Notes under the pieces: model-generated
The model's input: only the letters and a program-made list of their open reading frames with translations
What the model was told of the DNA's origin: nothing
Database searches by the model: none
Translations under genes and position numbers: made by a program
Source: Sanguinoderma infundibulare
Lineage: Eukaryota > Basidiomycota > Agaricomycetes > Polyporales > Polyporaceae
Direction: 5' to 3'
Length of the DNA stretch: 64,000 nt
Assembly: GCA_032821775.1 (NCBI GenBank)
Contig: JAVLRN010000008.1
Span: 1,550,001 to 1,614,000, forward strand
Shown: positions 1-12,600 of the stretch, piece after piece
Position numbering within the stretch: the first letter of the stretch is position 1
Layout: the number at the start of each line of letters is the position of its first letter

Positions 1-682
1 ATCCGGTGAACCGACAGTGTTCCTCCTCAGTCCCGCAGCCAGTATTCTCCACGCCCCACCCATATCCCCTGCAGATACGGCACACTCCCCGCCACGTCGT
101 CGCGACCTGCACCCGCACGGCATCGTAAAGCGGCAGTCCCAATCCCAATCTCAGTCGCAATCGCAGTCGCAGTCTCAACCTCAGTCTCAGTCTCAGTCTC
201 CGACTCAGTTCCAGTCCCACTCTGTCTCTGGATCGGATGTCGTCTCCGCCGCCGCGGCCGTCACTCCCGCTGCAAATGTCTCTAGCTCCGCAGCGGCGAA
301 CCAGTCGACAGGGACGAACACGACGGCCTCCACGCCGACCGGCCCTCCTCTGCTCCCATCGCCTCCACTCTCGTTCGTCCCATCTGCCGGCGCGACGACA
401 GCTGTGGGTGGTACGACGATCACCCCGGTCTCGAGCGTCGGCACTGTCCTCTCGGCACCGACGTCTACCACCAGCGGTGCCGGTGCTCCGCTTTTGAACA
501 CCCCTGTAGTCGCCGCTGCCGCCGTCAGCTCAAGTAGCCAGACGGGTTTCGCCAAGTTCTCCCCCTCCTCTTCTTTCTCTTCATTCTCTTCATTCTCATC
601 TTCCTCTTCCTTCTCAAAACCATCCCGATTCTCTTCCTCCTCTGCATTCTCCACGCCGTCCCCCTCCTCCGCCTTCCATTGA
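1..682 (+). CDS. 3' end of a Ser/Gln-rich low-complexity protein (partial)
   Basis: The reading frame is open from the left edge to a TGA at 680-682, so only the last roughly 227 residues are visible. The sequence is almost wholly low complexity: a Ser-Gln run near 135-215, a Ser/Thr/Ala/Pro stretch, and a Ser-Phe rich tail ending in SSAFH. The Gln-Ser run is coded by a tandem CAGTCn hexamer and the Ser-Phe run by a CTTCnT-type repeat. No domain, transmembrane segment or GPI signal is seen, so no function is assigned. The overlapping minus-strand frame is open only because of the same repeats. Coding status is likely but not certain. Confidence 0.5.
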   Translation, partial: SGEPTVFLLSPAASILHAPPISPADTAHSPPRRRDLHPHGIVKRQSQSQSQSQSQSQSQPQSQSQSPTQFQSHSVSGSDVVSAAAAVTPAANVSSSAAANQSTGTNTTASTPTGPPLLPSPPLSFVPSAGATTAVGGTTITPVSSVGTVLSAPTSTTSGAGAPLLNTPVVAAAAVSSSSQTGFAKFSPSSSFSSFSSFSSSSSFSKPSRFSSSSAFSTPSPSSAFH

Positions 683-1181
683 CGTCGGGATTCCCAGCGT
701 TCCCGCCGTCTCAATGAAGGGGTTTCTTAAGTCCATCGGATCGAAGTCGAGCTCGTCTTTCTGATTTGTTGTTACGATCATGTACATATCCCGATCCAAA
801 CATCGCACAATTTACGGTTTTGAACCGCTGAACAAGACACCTTTAACGAGCGTGGGTTGTGCCTTGCAAACATATTCGCGCACGTAACGAAAACTCTGTA
901 CCTCCGGAAAATCATGAGTTCGGTAGTAGTAACTGCTTTGGCTCGGGCCGCGACGCACAGGACGCTAGACTGGGCCGTCGTACCTGTAGTCTTGCAAATA
1001 CTCGACTACATGCGATCGCGGGAGAAAAGCAACGTGGATTTGTCATGTAAAGGTCTTCGCAAAAAACCGTAAGTACAAAAGATATTCATACAGTAGCCTC
1101 CCTGATGTTCTGGCTGCGGGCGAAAGAGAATGCGCAATTCCGCTGCAAACGGCCCAGGTTACCCTCCGGGCTGCCTACAGT
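683..1181. other. Intergenic, no gene seen
   Basis: This stretch lies between the convergent ends of the Ser/Gln-rich gene and the first DUF6533-type gene, so it should hold both 3' untranslated regions. Short frames are present but none shows a recognisable domain or splice pattern. Confidence 0.4.
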
Positions 1182-2919
1182 TCATCGCTTATCCGAGACC
1201 CTGGACGTCCAGAAAGAATTTGAAGTGGTCCGATGTGCGGGGGTAAACCAAACGGTGCTCGGGACACCAATCCCGGAAGTAACGACGCCCAGATCGTTGC
1301 TGTATCGTTCCGGAAACAGGATCGCCTCGCGCATGCGCAAGAAGAGGCGCGAGCCAAGGAGAGACGGCAGTGCGCCGGACCACCTGGACACGCGCAACCA
1401 TGTATATCAGCGAGTACGCTTGGCACCAAGGCACGCATGAGAAGAGGGACGCACGGCACGACGACGTTGATGTACCGGCTGTAATGCGACCAGATCGCAG
1501 TGTTGATCATAAGCTCGATGAAAACCCTGAGCGCCGTCAAGAGGTTCACACGTCAGACCACAGACGTCCACACTGCTGCCCGGTGGCAACCCACCCAACA
1601 AAGTATATCAGACTGAGGCACGACGTCAGCACCCTCCGACTCCGGGAACACCGACCAGACGCACCTGTCCTGCGCGAACACTTTGATCAGCTTCCCCGAA
1701 TTCATGGTCAGATCGATTTCGTCCACAAGCGCAGTCATCCGCCCGTGCTTCAAACGCCTGGCCCAGTCATCGCCCCACGCCTTCCACACGACCATGAGGC
1801 ACAGTATGGGCTCATATACTAGTGCGGGCAGCCAGAAAAATGCAGAGATGGAGAAGATGCCGGAGTAGTAGCATCCGGTGTCGGTCGAGACGACGGGTAG
1901 CGCTTCCGACCTAGATATCAGCACGGATTTCGCCTCCCGCGTTCGCGTAAGATCAATACATACCCTTAATATCAGCGAGAGTGAGCCCTATGAATAGGGC
2001 CATCACCGCGACTTCGGCGATGCAGCCGCATATCAGGAATAGTCGAACGCGCCTGCTCTTCTTATATAGTGCGTATACCTGTGCTCCGCACCGTGAGGAC
2101 CGATGATGCGGATAAGAACGTGGGGTTGACTTACCCGCATCTGAAGAATCACTGAGCTTGGATGTTAGCAAAGGAACCATGAATTAATGACAGCATCTGG
2201 GTACCTTGAACGGCGAGAGTCGAAACGACGATGACGAAGTCGTCGATGCCCAAGTAAATAATGCATCTAGAAGATGGTCGTCGTCTAATGTCCAGCAATG
2301 AGACCCAAATCCACGCACATCTGTTAACAATTATACATAAGCTGGAATCGCAGCGTTGCAGAACACGGAGATGATCGCACCTTCGCAGACGCAATGCCTC
2401 CAGGTGCGAATGGGACTAGGAAGGGGATGGGTGAGTGAGCACTGTGACTCCCGAAATGTAGCATATCAAATACTACGAACTGAGATCCAAAACCAGCCAG
2501 ACCAGCGGAAAGAAACGATTCTTACGGTAAATGTCAGGCTTTGCACACGGGAGCGAGAACAGACGCAACGCACAAAGAGGTAAAGCCAGCAAAGTCGCGA
2601 ACGCTTGCTTTGTTTCCACACGACGTCGATCTGCTCCGGATATGAACATTCGTCACAACGCTGAGAGAATCTGGGAACGGACCTCAAGATCCAACGTGAT
2701 CACTGCAAGGAGTAGCGGTCAAATGTCGTATGCCGAACAGTTGCAAGAATTGAGACCCACAATAATCGTAGATAAGCAGCCCTAGTGCGCCAGCGCGGGA
2801 ATACTTGCCGATGGCCACTAAATCAGTACGACATCAGAGGAAAGATAGAAGAGGTCCACAGGCCGACATGATCACTCACGCGCCTCGACGAATGGGAGTG
2901 GGAGGCGAGTCAACGACAT
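1182..2919 (-). CDS. DUF6533-type multi-pass membrane protein, copy 1
   Basis: A multi-exon gene read right to left. Exon 1 (2880-2919) starts MSLTRLP; exon 2 (2761-2817) ends in LLIYDY; the next short exon gives ITLDLEV, together forming the YDYLxTLDLEV signature of fungal DUF6533 proteins. Later exons give VVWKQSKRS, RFFPLVWLVLDLSS, CEGAIISVFCNAAIP, VYALYKKSRRVR (the LR-x-YALY motif after the domain), CYYSGIFSISAFFWLPALVYEP, and a last hydrophobic stretch joining INVVVP to a Gly-Ser-Arg-Leu-Phe-Leu segment ending near 1182. About seven membrane segments are expected. The role of the family is unknown. Exons 1 and 2 have the same lengths (40 and 57) as in the paralogue at 5908-7611. Middle exon borders are not all fixed, so integrity is unproven. 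Confidence 0.62.
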
Positions 2920-4060
2920 GGTGCTGGGAGGGTGTCGTCGCGGCCTAGAGGAGATCCGACATATGTATACGCCCGACGCAGCGCGCAGGACATCCTATGT
3001 ATGCGGTGGTGGTGTCAACGGTCCGAACGCTGGGCGGGTTTCGGTGGACATGCCGCCCGCACAGGCTTTGCGCCGGGCCTAAGATCTAGACGCTAAATCC
3101 CTAAGAGAGCATATATGTTCGTTGGTACCTCGTGCTCTGTGGACGTTCGAGGGACGCATCTGCTATGGAAGTCGTGTCCGAGATCTTTGTGGTAGGTTGT
3201 GGCAGGATTGTGAGAGACAAGGAACACGGCGCTGGCAGCCTTCAGCTGTGGAATAGAAATAACATGAGAGAATTATGCCCAGAAAGGGTGAACGAGCGCG
3301 TACCCATGATCAAGAATCTGTCGTTGCGCTCGTGGCGTTGTGTTGTCAACTGCGCACGGCAACTAAATTCCGGGATGCTCTGTGGCAGGATGTAGCCACA
3401 TTTCAAAGCTTCATATTAATGGTTCCGAGGTCCCTGAACCCCGGTTGGATGCCTTCCATGTCCCGGACAAGTTTCATATCGTACAAATGCCTATCCCTCA
3501 AGTCAGTCACATATGTTGTATATCGATCGTCTAGACTCGCCTGAACATCCAGAGCACATTCAGCCAGAGAATGGCGATAGCTGTCCCGAGCTGACCATCG
3601 CGGTGTTTGTCTGTTATCTTGTGGGACGCTAGCGTGAGCGGTCGCCGGGGACGAAGTCGAAAAAAGTTAGCATAGGAGACCCAGGTTGTCGCCTTCCCGA
3701 GATCGGGATCTCATTGTCTCGCCCCACCCAAGGATATGGTGTACTACGAGGGCCAGCAAAACAACATGTGAGGGGCATGTGTGTGCGAGAGGAACTCCAG
3801 GACAGTCGCACTCGTCGGTGAGAGGGCGCGAAATGGCAGTGACATGGCCCTCAGCCTCGCCAGAGCGCGGGCGCTTGATGGGGTCCTGCCCAACATCAAT
3901 GCATCAAGTTCGAACTCCGCAGAACTCAGCTAGGCCCAGCGCCAGGCCCCAGTCCATGTCTTTCCACTCGAGCCTCATCAACCTAATTGCTCGCACTTCA
4001 CACTCGAACATCTTACAATCGTGCGGAACCAACTACGCAAGGGCAGTAAGCCGCAAAACC
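2920..4060. other. Intergenic, no gene seen
   Basis: Upstream of DUF6533 copy 1 and of the F-box pseudogene, so it may hold two promoters. Short frames (for example 3132-3395, +) have no recognisable domain. No repeat or transposon end was found by eye. Confidence 0.4.
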
Positions 4061-4061
4061 G

Positions 4062-5522
4062 TCAATTTTGGAACGACTTAAGCCAAGGCGACCTTCCAAC
4101 CGCTCGCTCACGACCAACAACTTGCCGAACGAGCTCCTCATCCAGGTTTTCATGGACCGGGCTGAGTTTTGGAGAGGGTTGCGCTGTATTGGCTGGAGGC
4201 GTCTCATGCTGGTTTGCCGCCGCTGGCACGACTTGTTGGTCTCCACTCCGGCATTCTGGCGGAGGATCACCTTGGACATGCACGAGAACGGGGTGAAGCT
4301 CTGCCTCGCTCGTTCGGCCACGGCGCCTCCCGACGTCCATGCTGGTAAACGCGACCCCTGCTCTCTCGATATCCCACATCCCCATGCGAATAAGATTTTG
4401 GTGTCGCACCGAATCTCAACGCTCGACATGTACGGCTCTTGAGCTTGAACTCCCAGCCTTGTTACAGAGCAGCATGCCGCTTCTTCAAGACCTCGATCTC
4501 GACCTGAGCCACATTCTGACCAGGAACGGAACGTATATTCCGCTTACTCCGCAGCGGTTTCCCCGCCTTCGGACGCTGGCGCAAGGCGCAATGTTGGCAC
4601 CTCAAGACCCTTCGCTCTATGCAGAGCTGCGAATCCTCTCGCTGTCTTATTGCCGCTTCTACAAACGTTCCTTCGCCGGATTCATCGATGCACTCTCAAC
4701 ATGCACGCAGCTCGAAGAATTGACTCTACCTGCTGTACTTCACCGTCTCTCGGGCGAATCGGCGCCGGGCCGTCGCAGACCGCCGACGTCCTTTCTGCAA
4801 CTCCAACTGTTGCGGCTAGATTACCACGAGATCAAGCAGACGTCGCATTTTCTGGCGCACCTGAACCCATCCGTCGTTCTCTCGATAGATGGCGGAGTCC
4901 ACGAGAGTTCCGATACACGATTCAGCATCGCTGCCATGTTACCACCCAACCGCTCCGCCACGCTCCCGGCTCTCGACATCGCCACGAAAGTCGCCGTGAC
5001 TATCTGTAAATCCGACTTACAAGATCAGATCTTCCTTTCGGGACCACGACTTTCCCCACCACCGTGTTTCGTTTGGATAGGTACATCGCTGGGCCTGATC
5101 TGCACATCCTCATGGCGCAGAGCTTCGACGAGCTGGTTCAGTTGTTCAAGCAGGCTCCTGTAGCCCACCTCTCCCTCGTTTTGGCCGACGTGCGCACTGC
5201 CGGAAGCGTAGAGGCTTGGGCGAGCGTGTTCCGCACGTTTCCTCTCCTGGAGAATCTGGTGCCTCAGGGACGTTCGCATCAAGGGTTCGGTACGAATGCG
5301 GGATACGAGGCGATGCGCGAATGCTTCCGTTATCGCGGAGACGGGGGAGTTGTCTTGCAGGATCTTCGCTTTGTTTCTGTGAAGGACAAGGACGTATCTT
5401 TGGAGATGAACACGGCGGTCGTCAAAGACCTCAACTGCAGGGTAGACTCTCCGAAAGTGACGCATAGCGGTCCTTTTGAGACACCAACGCGCGAGGAATA
5501 TTGGCCCGAGGACATGTTGTGA
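4062..5522 (+). pseudogene. F-box protein pseudogene (copy a), frameshifted
   Basis: Homologous in order to the intact F-box genes at 20.7, 42.6 and 49.1 kb. The first frame carries the F-box (NLPNELLIQVF, then RRLMLVCRRWHDLLVSTPAFW) and runs to a TGA at about 4440. The leucine-rich body continues in the +1 frame from about 4440 (SSMPLLQDL, RFPRLRTL, SLYAELRILSL). From about 5064 the frame returns for VEAWASVFRTFPLLENL and AGYEAMRECFRYRGDGGVVL to the stop at 5520-5522. Relative to its relatives it has lost about 35 residues before the AGYEAMRECF block and has no acidic tail. At least two frame breaks and the deletion mark it as a pseudogene unless the assembly is wrong at both places. Confidence 0.8.
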
Positions 5523-5907
5523 GCGGATCTGGGCCCGCATGGGTGTTCCCGCGGTAGCATCGCGCGTTCCGGTTCTCGCGCGAGTCTCTGGGTCTACTGA
5601 TCGATCATTTGCCTCTCTACTCTTGTGTGGGAACAGAATTCGAGAAGGAGGAGTTGGGAAGGGGTAGACTGGGCACAGAAGACGGGGGGGGCGCGAAGAG
5701 GGGTGGACCTTGCTTGCGCGCAAGAGAAAAGGTCTTCGCGCGAACATTGCTCTGGCCGATGTATCTGTCATAAATGATGTATAACATATTCAAATTGACG
5801 ATGACAAGAAAATCCCTTGCCGAGTAGAATAGAAGAGGTGTCAACAGCAAGCCGGGCGGAGGGCGATACTGAAGTCTCAGAAAACTTCGAGCCGCCGTAC
5901 GCAGTTC

Positions 5908-7611
5908 CTAATTCGCCCTGGACCTCGAGCCGAAACGAGTCGTGCAAGCGAACCTGACGGTGCTCGGTCCACTAGCGACATCCCCTGTGCTTGTACCGAA
6001 AACGTTCCCGTACCGCTCCGAATGGAGAATGGCCATGCGCATGTGCAAGAAGAGACGCGAGCCGAGGATGGAGGGTAAGACGCCGGACCACCTGTGGACC
6101 CATCACGTCGCTCATGAGCCAATACGGGATGTGGACGGCCCATAACCAGAAGACGTACGGCACGACGACGTTGATGTATCGGTTGTAACGTGACCAGATC
6201 ACGGTATTGACCACGAGCTCGACGAAAATCCTGAGCACGAGAACCAGAAGTACACGTCATCCACAGGTTCCAATCCAGCTGTGACGCAAGTTGAAGACCT
6301 ACCCGACGAAGTATATCAAGCTAACGCGCCAGGTTAGCGACACTTCCAGATAGACCGAGAGCGCGCAAGGCAACACACCTGTCCTGGGCGAACACTTTGA
6401 CCAGCCTTCCTCTCTCGAACGGGATGTCTTCGCCATGGACGCCATCAGTCAGGAGACGACCGAACCGGTCTTCCCCCCACGCCTTCCACACGACCATCAG
6501 ACACAGGATAGGCTCGTACACCAACGCCGGCAACCAAAAGAACGCGGAAATCGAAAATATGCCCGAGTAGTAGCAACCCGTACTGGTCGAGACGACCGGA
6601 AGGTCTGCAAGAAATGATATGAGCGGTGTGCTACGCCTCTGAGTCTGTACTTCACCTTCAATGTTGGTGAAAGTGATTCCGATGAATATCGCCATGACAA
6701 CGAGCTCGACCGCGCAGCAGCATCCGAGGAGCAGGCGTACTTTCCTGCTTTTATTGTACAGCGCATACACCTGCTCACGGCGATTTAAATTTTAAGAGCT
6801 GAATTGGTAGAGCTGGGTACCGCACGACGTACACGAAGCTGGAGGATAACTGCGTCTGAATGTCAGTAGCCAAGCCTGCGCCGTTTATTTGCGTACGCAC
6901 CTTGAACCGCGAGGGTTGAAACTACTATAACGAGCTCGTCGATGCTCAAGTAGATGATACATCTGGCCGCAGGCGGTCAATTAACGGTATATCGTACCAC
7001 AGGGACCAACGTACATCTATCATTCATGAACAATCAGCAAGCGCGCAAATTCGGAGAGTACAGTGGGACCACCTTAGTGGACACGATTCCATTGGAGTTG
7101 AATGGGACTTGAAGGAGGAATTTTAACCATCGGGACGACAGGAGGAATTTTCAACACGTACTGATGTCCAGAACCAGCCAAACGAGAGGGAAGAACCGAT
7201 TCTTTCAGGCCCATCAGCCGATGCCAACAAAACGAACGAGGTCGGGCTAACGTACGAACAGGTAGAGCCAGCAGAGCCACGATCGTTTGCTCTGTGTCCA
7301 CACGACTTCGACCTACACAGGATGAGATCTCCAACGGCATTAGGGGGACGGCGAGGTTGTGGGAGTGATACCTCGAGATCCAATGTAATCACTGTGGAGG
7401 GGAGAGGTCAGGCGTCGCGGCGCTGCTAGGACTCGGAGACTCACAATAATCGTAGATAAGCAGGCCTAATGCACCAGCGCGGGATTGCTTGCCAATGTCC
7501 ACTGCACCACCATGTCCGAGTCAGAACCGTAGGATGAATTCGCAATGAAGGAAACCGGAACGGAGACTCACGCGCCTCAAGGAAAGCGGTGGGCAGCTGA
7601 GAGGACGACAT
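5908..7611 (-). pseudogene. DUF6533-type membrane protein, copy 2, probably broken
   Basis: Tandem paralogue of the gene at 1182-2919 in the same orientation. Exons readable in order: 7572-7611 (MSSSQLP), 7445-7501 (GLLIYDY), 7372-7391 (ITLDLE), 7256-7312 (VEVVWTQSKRS), 7162-7201 (NRFFPLVWLVLDI). Then come IIYLSIDELVIVVSTLAVQ, VYALYNKSRKVRLLLGCC, CYYSGIFSISAFFWLPALVYEP, an INVVVP exon and a last exon ending at 5908. The segment matching the CEGAIISVF exon of copy 1 reads into TAA at 7074-7076 and has lost the similarity, so a full protein probably cannot be made. A shifted splice site that skips it cannot be ruled out. Membrane protein of unknown role. Confidence 0.6.
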
Positions 7612-8453
7612 CGGAAGCTTGATGCCTTGCTCAGGACCGGGGCGGGGACGAAGACTCATATACCGGGGCATTCGCCTCCGTATGGTGCTCGCGTTGTCCG
7701 TTTTCAATCCTGACAAAGAATGATCAAACCCAGTCGTACGGAATCGCAGTGATGAGGACCCTGCCGCACACGCCGAGTGGGAATGAGGCCACCAATCCAG
7801 GGAATCGCAACTCCGACGCTCGTACATCCGCGCGCTTTCTCTTCTAGCGTCCTGAACTTTGTCGACTTGCGTGCAGCTGACCGATCGACGGCCCCCAGAC
7901 CGACTTGTACTTGTCTACAAAGGGAGATGTTCATATGATAGAGGTTGGAGAGCTTCATTCCCCTGTTCGGACCCGGAGTTCAAACCTTCCGCGGGTCTCA
8001 TACGGGACGGGTGCCACAAATCTTCGGTGGTGACATCTCCTGTTGATGAATTCGGAGGGTCTTTCTGCTATCGCGAGGACAGACCTAAACCTGACTAAAG
8101 CACATGTTACTCTGCATACCTCTGGACGATTGGAATCAGCTCACCAGGTATTCCGCAGGGCTGGCAGGTGAAACGCATGACGAGACGCGAGCGTGCCCGC
8201 GTAGTTGTCTAGATGATCAGTGCCTTGATCAACATCGACGAAAACTTCAATACTTCGGTGCGTCAACGAGAGTGGCCAGGGCAGGAGCTATGTCATAAAT
8301 AATCAAGCCTTGGAGGGCATAATAACCAGGCGGGATGATACATTGGATTATGACTTCACGTACGACAACAAAACAGGGAGGAAAGCACAACGATACACAA
8401 GGAAATTGAGGAGGGAAACAAGCCGGAGACAAATCGCGATCGAGACCTCCGAG
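7612..8453. other. Intergenic, no gene seen
   Basis: Lies upstream of DUF6533 copy 2 and downstream of the SUMO gene. Short open frames on both strands show no domain. It should contain the SUMO 3' untranslated region. Confidence 0.4.
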
Positions 8454-9259
8454 TTACGCCCAGCCTCCAACCTCTGTAAATCGCACGACGCAAGTCAGCA
8501 AAAACCACAAGCAACGCACATCAGAAACAGTCCACGTACGTTCTACCATAACATCGATCGTGTCTGCGAGACGGCCAGAGTCAAAAGGGGAAGGCCAGGA
8601 GGCAGTAAAATTTTCGACACACCGTTGTCCTCCATGTCCAAAGATGCTGGTGTGTCGTCATCGGATATCCTAGTACCGTCGTAGAGGAACCTACGACGTA
8701 AAAATCGACCAACAACACGCAGTCAGCACACCGTCTTCCCAACTTCCAACCGCACAGAAGCCCGCGATCCGCTTAGCCGGGGAGCGATCCCCGATCTCTC
8801 TCTTGCTCCTGCGCCACCCGCTCTCCTACGGGGACGCAAAACGCACGAACACGCACAGGGGCCGCCCAAGGGCAAAGCAGAGAGGACAAAAAAAACGAGC
8901 GACTCACCGGATGCTGCCCACGTCCTTGCCGACCTTGTTCGCGTACGCGCCTTGGAGCTTGCTCAGCTTCGTATTCCGCTTAATCTTGAAGAAGACCTCC
9001 TCGCCCGTCTGCGTCGTCACCTGTGTGCCAGAAAACACCCGAACCGTCAGCCCGCTGACCGTGTGATAAACACCGCCATGTTCTCTCCACCGTAGATACG
9101 CCCCCCACTCGCGCGAGCAGCCAAGCCACGGGCCACAAACTCGCAAGTTTGGGGCCATACCGAGCGACAGTTCGCACGTACCTTGATATTGATGGGCGCG
9201 TTGGCGTCCTCCTGCTTGGGCTCACCGTCCTGGGACATCCCCGGCTCCTGGTCAGCCAT
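8454..9259 (-). CDS. SMT3: SUMO (ubiquitin-like modifier), five exons, 100 aa
   Basis: Small ubiquitin-like modifier, attached to lysines of nuclear and other targets by the Aos1-Uba2/Ubc9 cascade. Exons: 9182-9259, 8908-9020, 8623-8690, 8540-8563, 8454-8473; they join in frame to 100 residues. The acidic flexible N-terminus (MADQEPGMSQDGEPKQED) leads into INIKV, then TGEEVFFKIKRNTKLSKL, FLYDGTRI, DTPASLDMED and DTIDVMVEQVGGWA. The ubiquitin-like fold is complete. The di-glycine is residues 97-98, followed by Trp-Ala that a Ulp1-type protease must remove. All four introns have GT-AG ends and the two last exons are only 24 and 20 bases. The identification is secure; as one copy is seen here it is probably the main SUMO gene. 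Confidence 0.95.
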
Positions 9260-9689
9260 GGTTTATGCAAGTGTATGCGCGTCGGTGGAGGGTAGAGTAT
9301 GCGGTTATGCGAGTGGTTCGCGGCCAAGAGCGACGCCGCCCGCGACGCCCACTCGTCCTCCATCGGCGCTAAACCCCGTCTATTACGTAATGCACGGTGC
9401 TCCAACTCCCTCTCCTCGTTCCCCTCCCCACTCAGGCCATATCGGCCGTGCACACTTACTCGGGGGGCATACAACACCATAGAATTACATGGATACGCTA
9501 CGGTACATAATAGCGGAGCTTAAACTACATGGTCATCGGAGAACTGCATGGACAACGACTAGTACCAGCGGATTATACCCCGGTGCTCGACAAGACACGA
9601 AGACGAAACCGCAAGAAATAAACAATAAACGCAACCACGACCCAGCAAGCCGACAAGCCCCCCACGACCGAGTTGCCTCCGCTCACCGC
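9260..9689. other. SUMO promoter region and 3' end of the next gene
   Basis: About 430 bases between the SUMO start codon and the stop codon of the 988-aa gene, both on the minus strand. It must carry the SUMO promoter and the neighbour's terminator. No clear TATA box was seen. Confidence 0.4.
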
Positions 9690-12600
9690 TCACCGCTTCA
9701 CGCCCCACCGCGCCAGCAAACTCTTCGCCGCGCTATACTGCTCGTCCTCGTCGCTGCTGTCCGCCCACACGTCCCTCTTGCTGACCTCGTCGATCCGTGA
9801 CGACTCCCACCCGCTCTGCGGTGGCGGCGTCCACGGCTTGTGCTTGCCCTTGCCGCCGCCCGCCGCCTGCTGCTTCTCATCCTCGTCCGTCGTGTCGTCC
9901 ATCGCAGGCGGCGTCGCCGAAAACGTCGGCGGCAGCGACATCCGCACGCTCTTCCGCCGCCGAGGCGCCTCGGTCTCCCCGTGCGCCTGCCCCTGCGCGG
10001 TCGACGCGGTGGAATGCGAGAGGTCGCTCCCGTTCGGCTGGCGGGCGTCGCCGTTCTGGATCACATCGCCGTTCGGCTGGAGCACTGGCAAAGGAACGGC
10101 AGGGAGAGGCGGCGACTCCTCGCCCTCGTCGCCGATGAAGACCTCGCGGCTGGTCTCGTAGGACGATATGGACGAAACGTCGCTCTCGCGGCGCTTCATG
10201 ACCGGAGGTTCCACGCTGAGCCCCGCAGCGACGACAGGTGCGGGCGGAGCGCGTACGGGCTGCACAGGACCGTTCACTTGTACTGGCACAGGAGCCTTGA
10301 CGGGGGTAGTTCGGTACGATGTTGCTCCGTTCCTCGCGTTGTCAAGCGACGCCCTCGTCGCCGGGCCTGGCGACGGCGAGCGACTTGGATTTCGCAGCGC
10401 AGACCGCAGAGGCATCTTCTGACCAGGACTACTTGGAAGCGGCTTCGAAGGCCCCGTTTTCGCTCGGTTCACAGCCCCACCAGCTGTCGAGCCAGATAGG
10501 GGCAGGGTGGGCGCAGACATGGACGCAGACAGTAGCAACGAGTCCCGGTAGTTGTGCTCCCCAAGCTTCTGCTGTTCGCCTTCCCTCTTCTTCCGCGGCC
10601 GTGCAGTCCCACTCGGTTGTGACTGGAGTGGTGGTACAAGCGCAGTTACAGGAGGGGCCACGTGTACGACAGGGAGCTCGCCCAGGCTCTCGCTGTACTC
10701 GATGTTGATCGGCCCGGGAGCCTGAGGTACGACAAGCATACGATTCGGATCTTGCTTGAACGAGGCCTCGCGGTTCATGCGCGAGATGCCCTCGACGATG
10801 GTCATCAGGCTCGGCTCTGCGCTTGGAGCTGCCAGCAGTGAGCGAATGGTCGGCGGGGGAGGCCCGCTGCCGGTCGACATGGACGCCGCACGCCTGTGGC
10901 TGGGGCCCGCGGTGGATGGGTGGACGTCGAGGGACGCCGTTCGCTTCCGCACCGAGTCCGACTTCGCACGTCCCAGAGCTGACGGTGCCGTCGGGTTCAT
11001 GCGTGGCGGCGCGCTCATCACCGACTGCTTCGACATTGACGAATTGCGGGACAACGACGGCGACGCTACTGAGGGAGGCTTTTTCAGTCGACCGGCTGAC
11101 GACGGACCTGCCTCGCCGGGGATTCTGTCGATAGTGGGTGGCTTTGATACCGTCCGTTTCCGGGTGTTCGGGTTCTTCGCCCGCGCCGCCTTGCTGAGCG
11201 ACTCGCTAACCGTGTCACTGGCGTAGCCCCGGTCCGTCGTCGCTACGAGCCGGGGGGATGATTGGGCTTGTACCGAGCCCCTCTTCGCGCGTTTCTTCAG
11301 CCGAGCCATCTCCGCGTCCTCCTGCGTGTTTTGCGTCGAATTCAACGGCGAAGGGGAGTTCGCCCGCATCGCGTACGCATGCGGGGGCATGTCGTCCTCT
11401 GAGCTATCGCCGTGCGGCGCCCCTGCAAGGTTCTGGTCGATCCGCGTGCGCCACCGTGCGTTCTTCGACGGCGATCCGTTAGGGGAGTGATCTCCATCCG
11501 ACCCGCGCGAGCCCCCAACATGGAAGAGCGCGGCCAAACTACCGAGGACACCGCGTTTCTTCGTTGGAGACTCGCTGCGCACGGAAGCGTTCTCGTCGCT
11601 GCGCTTCGGATGGCGGAGGGAGAACGAGTGGTGGTGGGAGGGAGACGCCTTCGCCTTGGCTTTGTTGAATCGGGGGTTCTCGTGCACCTCGAACTGCACG
11701 CCTTTGAGATTCCGGTCTTCGTCGTCGCTGCTGCCTCCCGGTTCCTCGAGGATGGTAGCTGGATGCGCGGTGCCGTTCGGCACTGCGTATTCCGAGATAG
11801 AATGCGCCGGCGGAATTTGGAGCGTGTAGGGCTGTGGAGAAGTTGTGGGAGGCGATGGGGAATTTGAGCGCCATATGGGGTCGACGAGCGTGCCAGGCGG
11901 GGAGTTGTGGCCGATTTGCGACGCGGATTGAGATGGTGCTAGAGAGGAGACGTCAGATCCTGCCTTATCGTAGCCGTCGAGGCTCTGATGAAGGTATGGA
12001 TGCATCGAAGGGCTGCCTATAAGGAAGCGTTAGCAACCTTTCGAGGCACCCCGTTTCCAACATACAACAGATGTGAGTAGAGCCTCGGGTCCAACGGAAA
12101 CCATCGCGAAATAGGGGAACTACATGCCGACTGATCACCGCACACGTAGATACGACAACAGAAATCAACAGGCCTTGGATGACGCCGTTCCGACGGAGTG
12201 CGTATGCGTGCAGGAACGCGAGACTCACCGTGACCATTGACACCATTGACTGTATCCAAGCTCTCCAGCGCGCGCATGCCCTCCTTGCCCATCTCGCCCC
12301 ACGCCCAGCCGCACTCCACCAGAGCCGTACACCGCGCCTGTAGCCCAGCCTTGACGGTATGAGTGCGGAGCGCACTGAGTTCCTGCTCCTTCGCTGCAAG
12401 CTGGGTCTCGCACGCCTGCAGTTCGGCCTGGGCGGTGGAGAGCCTCTGGCCGACGAGGACCTCCGGCTTGGACATGTTGAGCGAGGATCCAGAGGGAGAA
12501 GACGTGCCGCCCAAGACCGAGTCCCGGGCAGGTTTCTTGGACGCTTTGATGAGGCGCGTCACCCTACGGCGGACCGCGGTTGAATAGACCAGCACTTGGG

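Noticed and set aside
205..714. 169-codon minus-strand frame, Glu-rich
   Set aside because: It is the shadow of the Ser/Gln-rich repeats on the other strand; no start context or domain.
9673..10499. Plus-strand frames of 160-220 codons opposite the 988-aa gene
   Set aside because: Arg/Ser/Ala-rich shadows of a GC-rich coding exon; the minus-strand exon joins in frame with two others.
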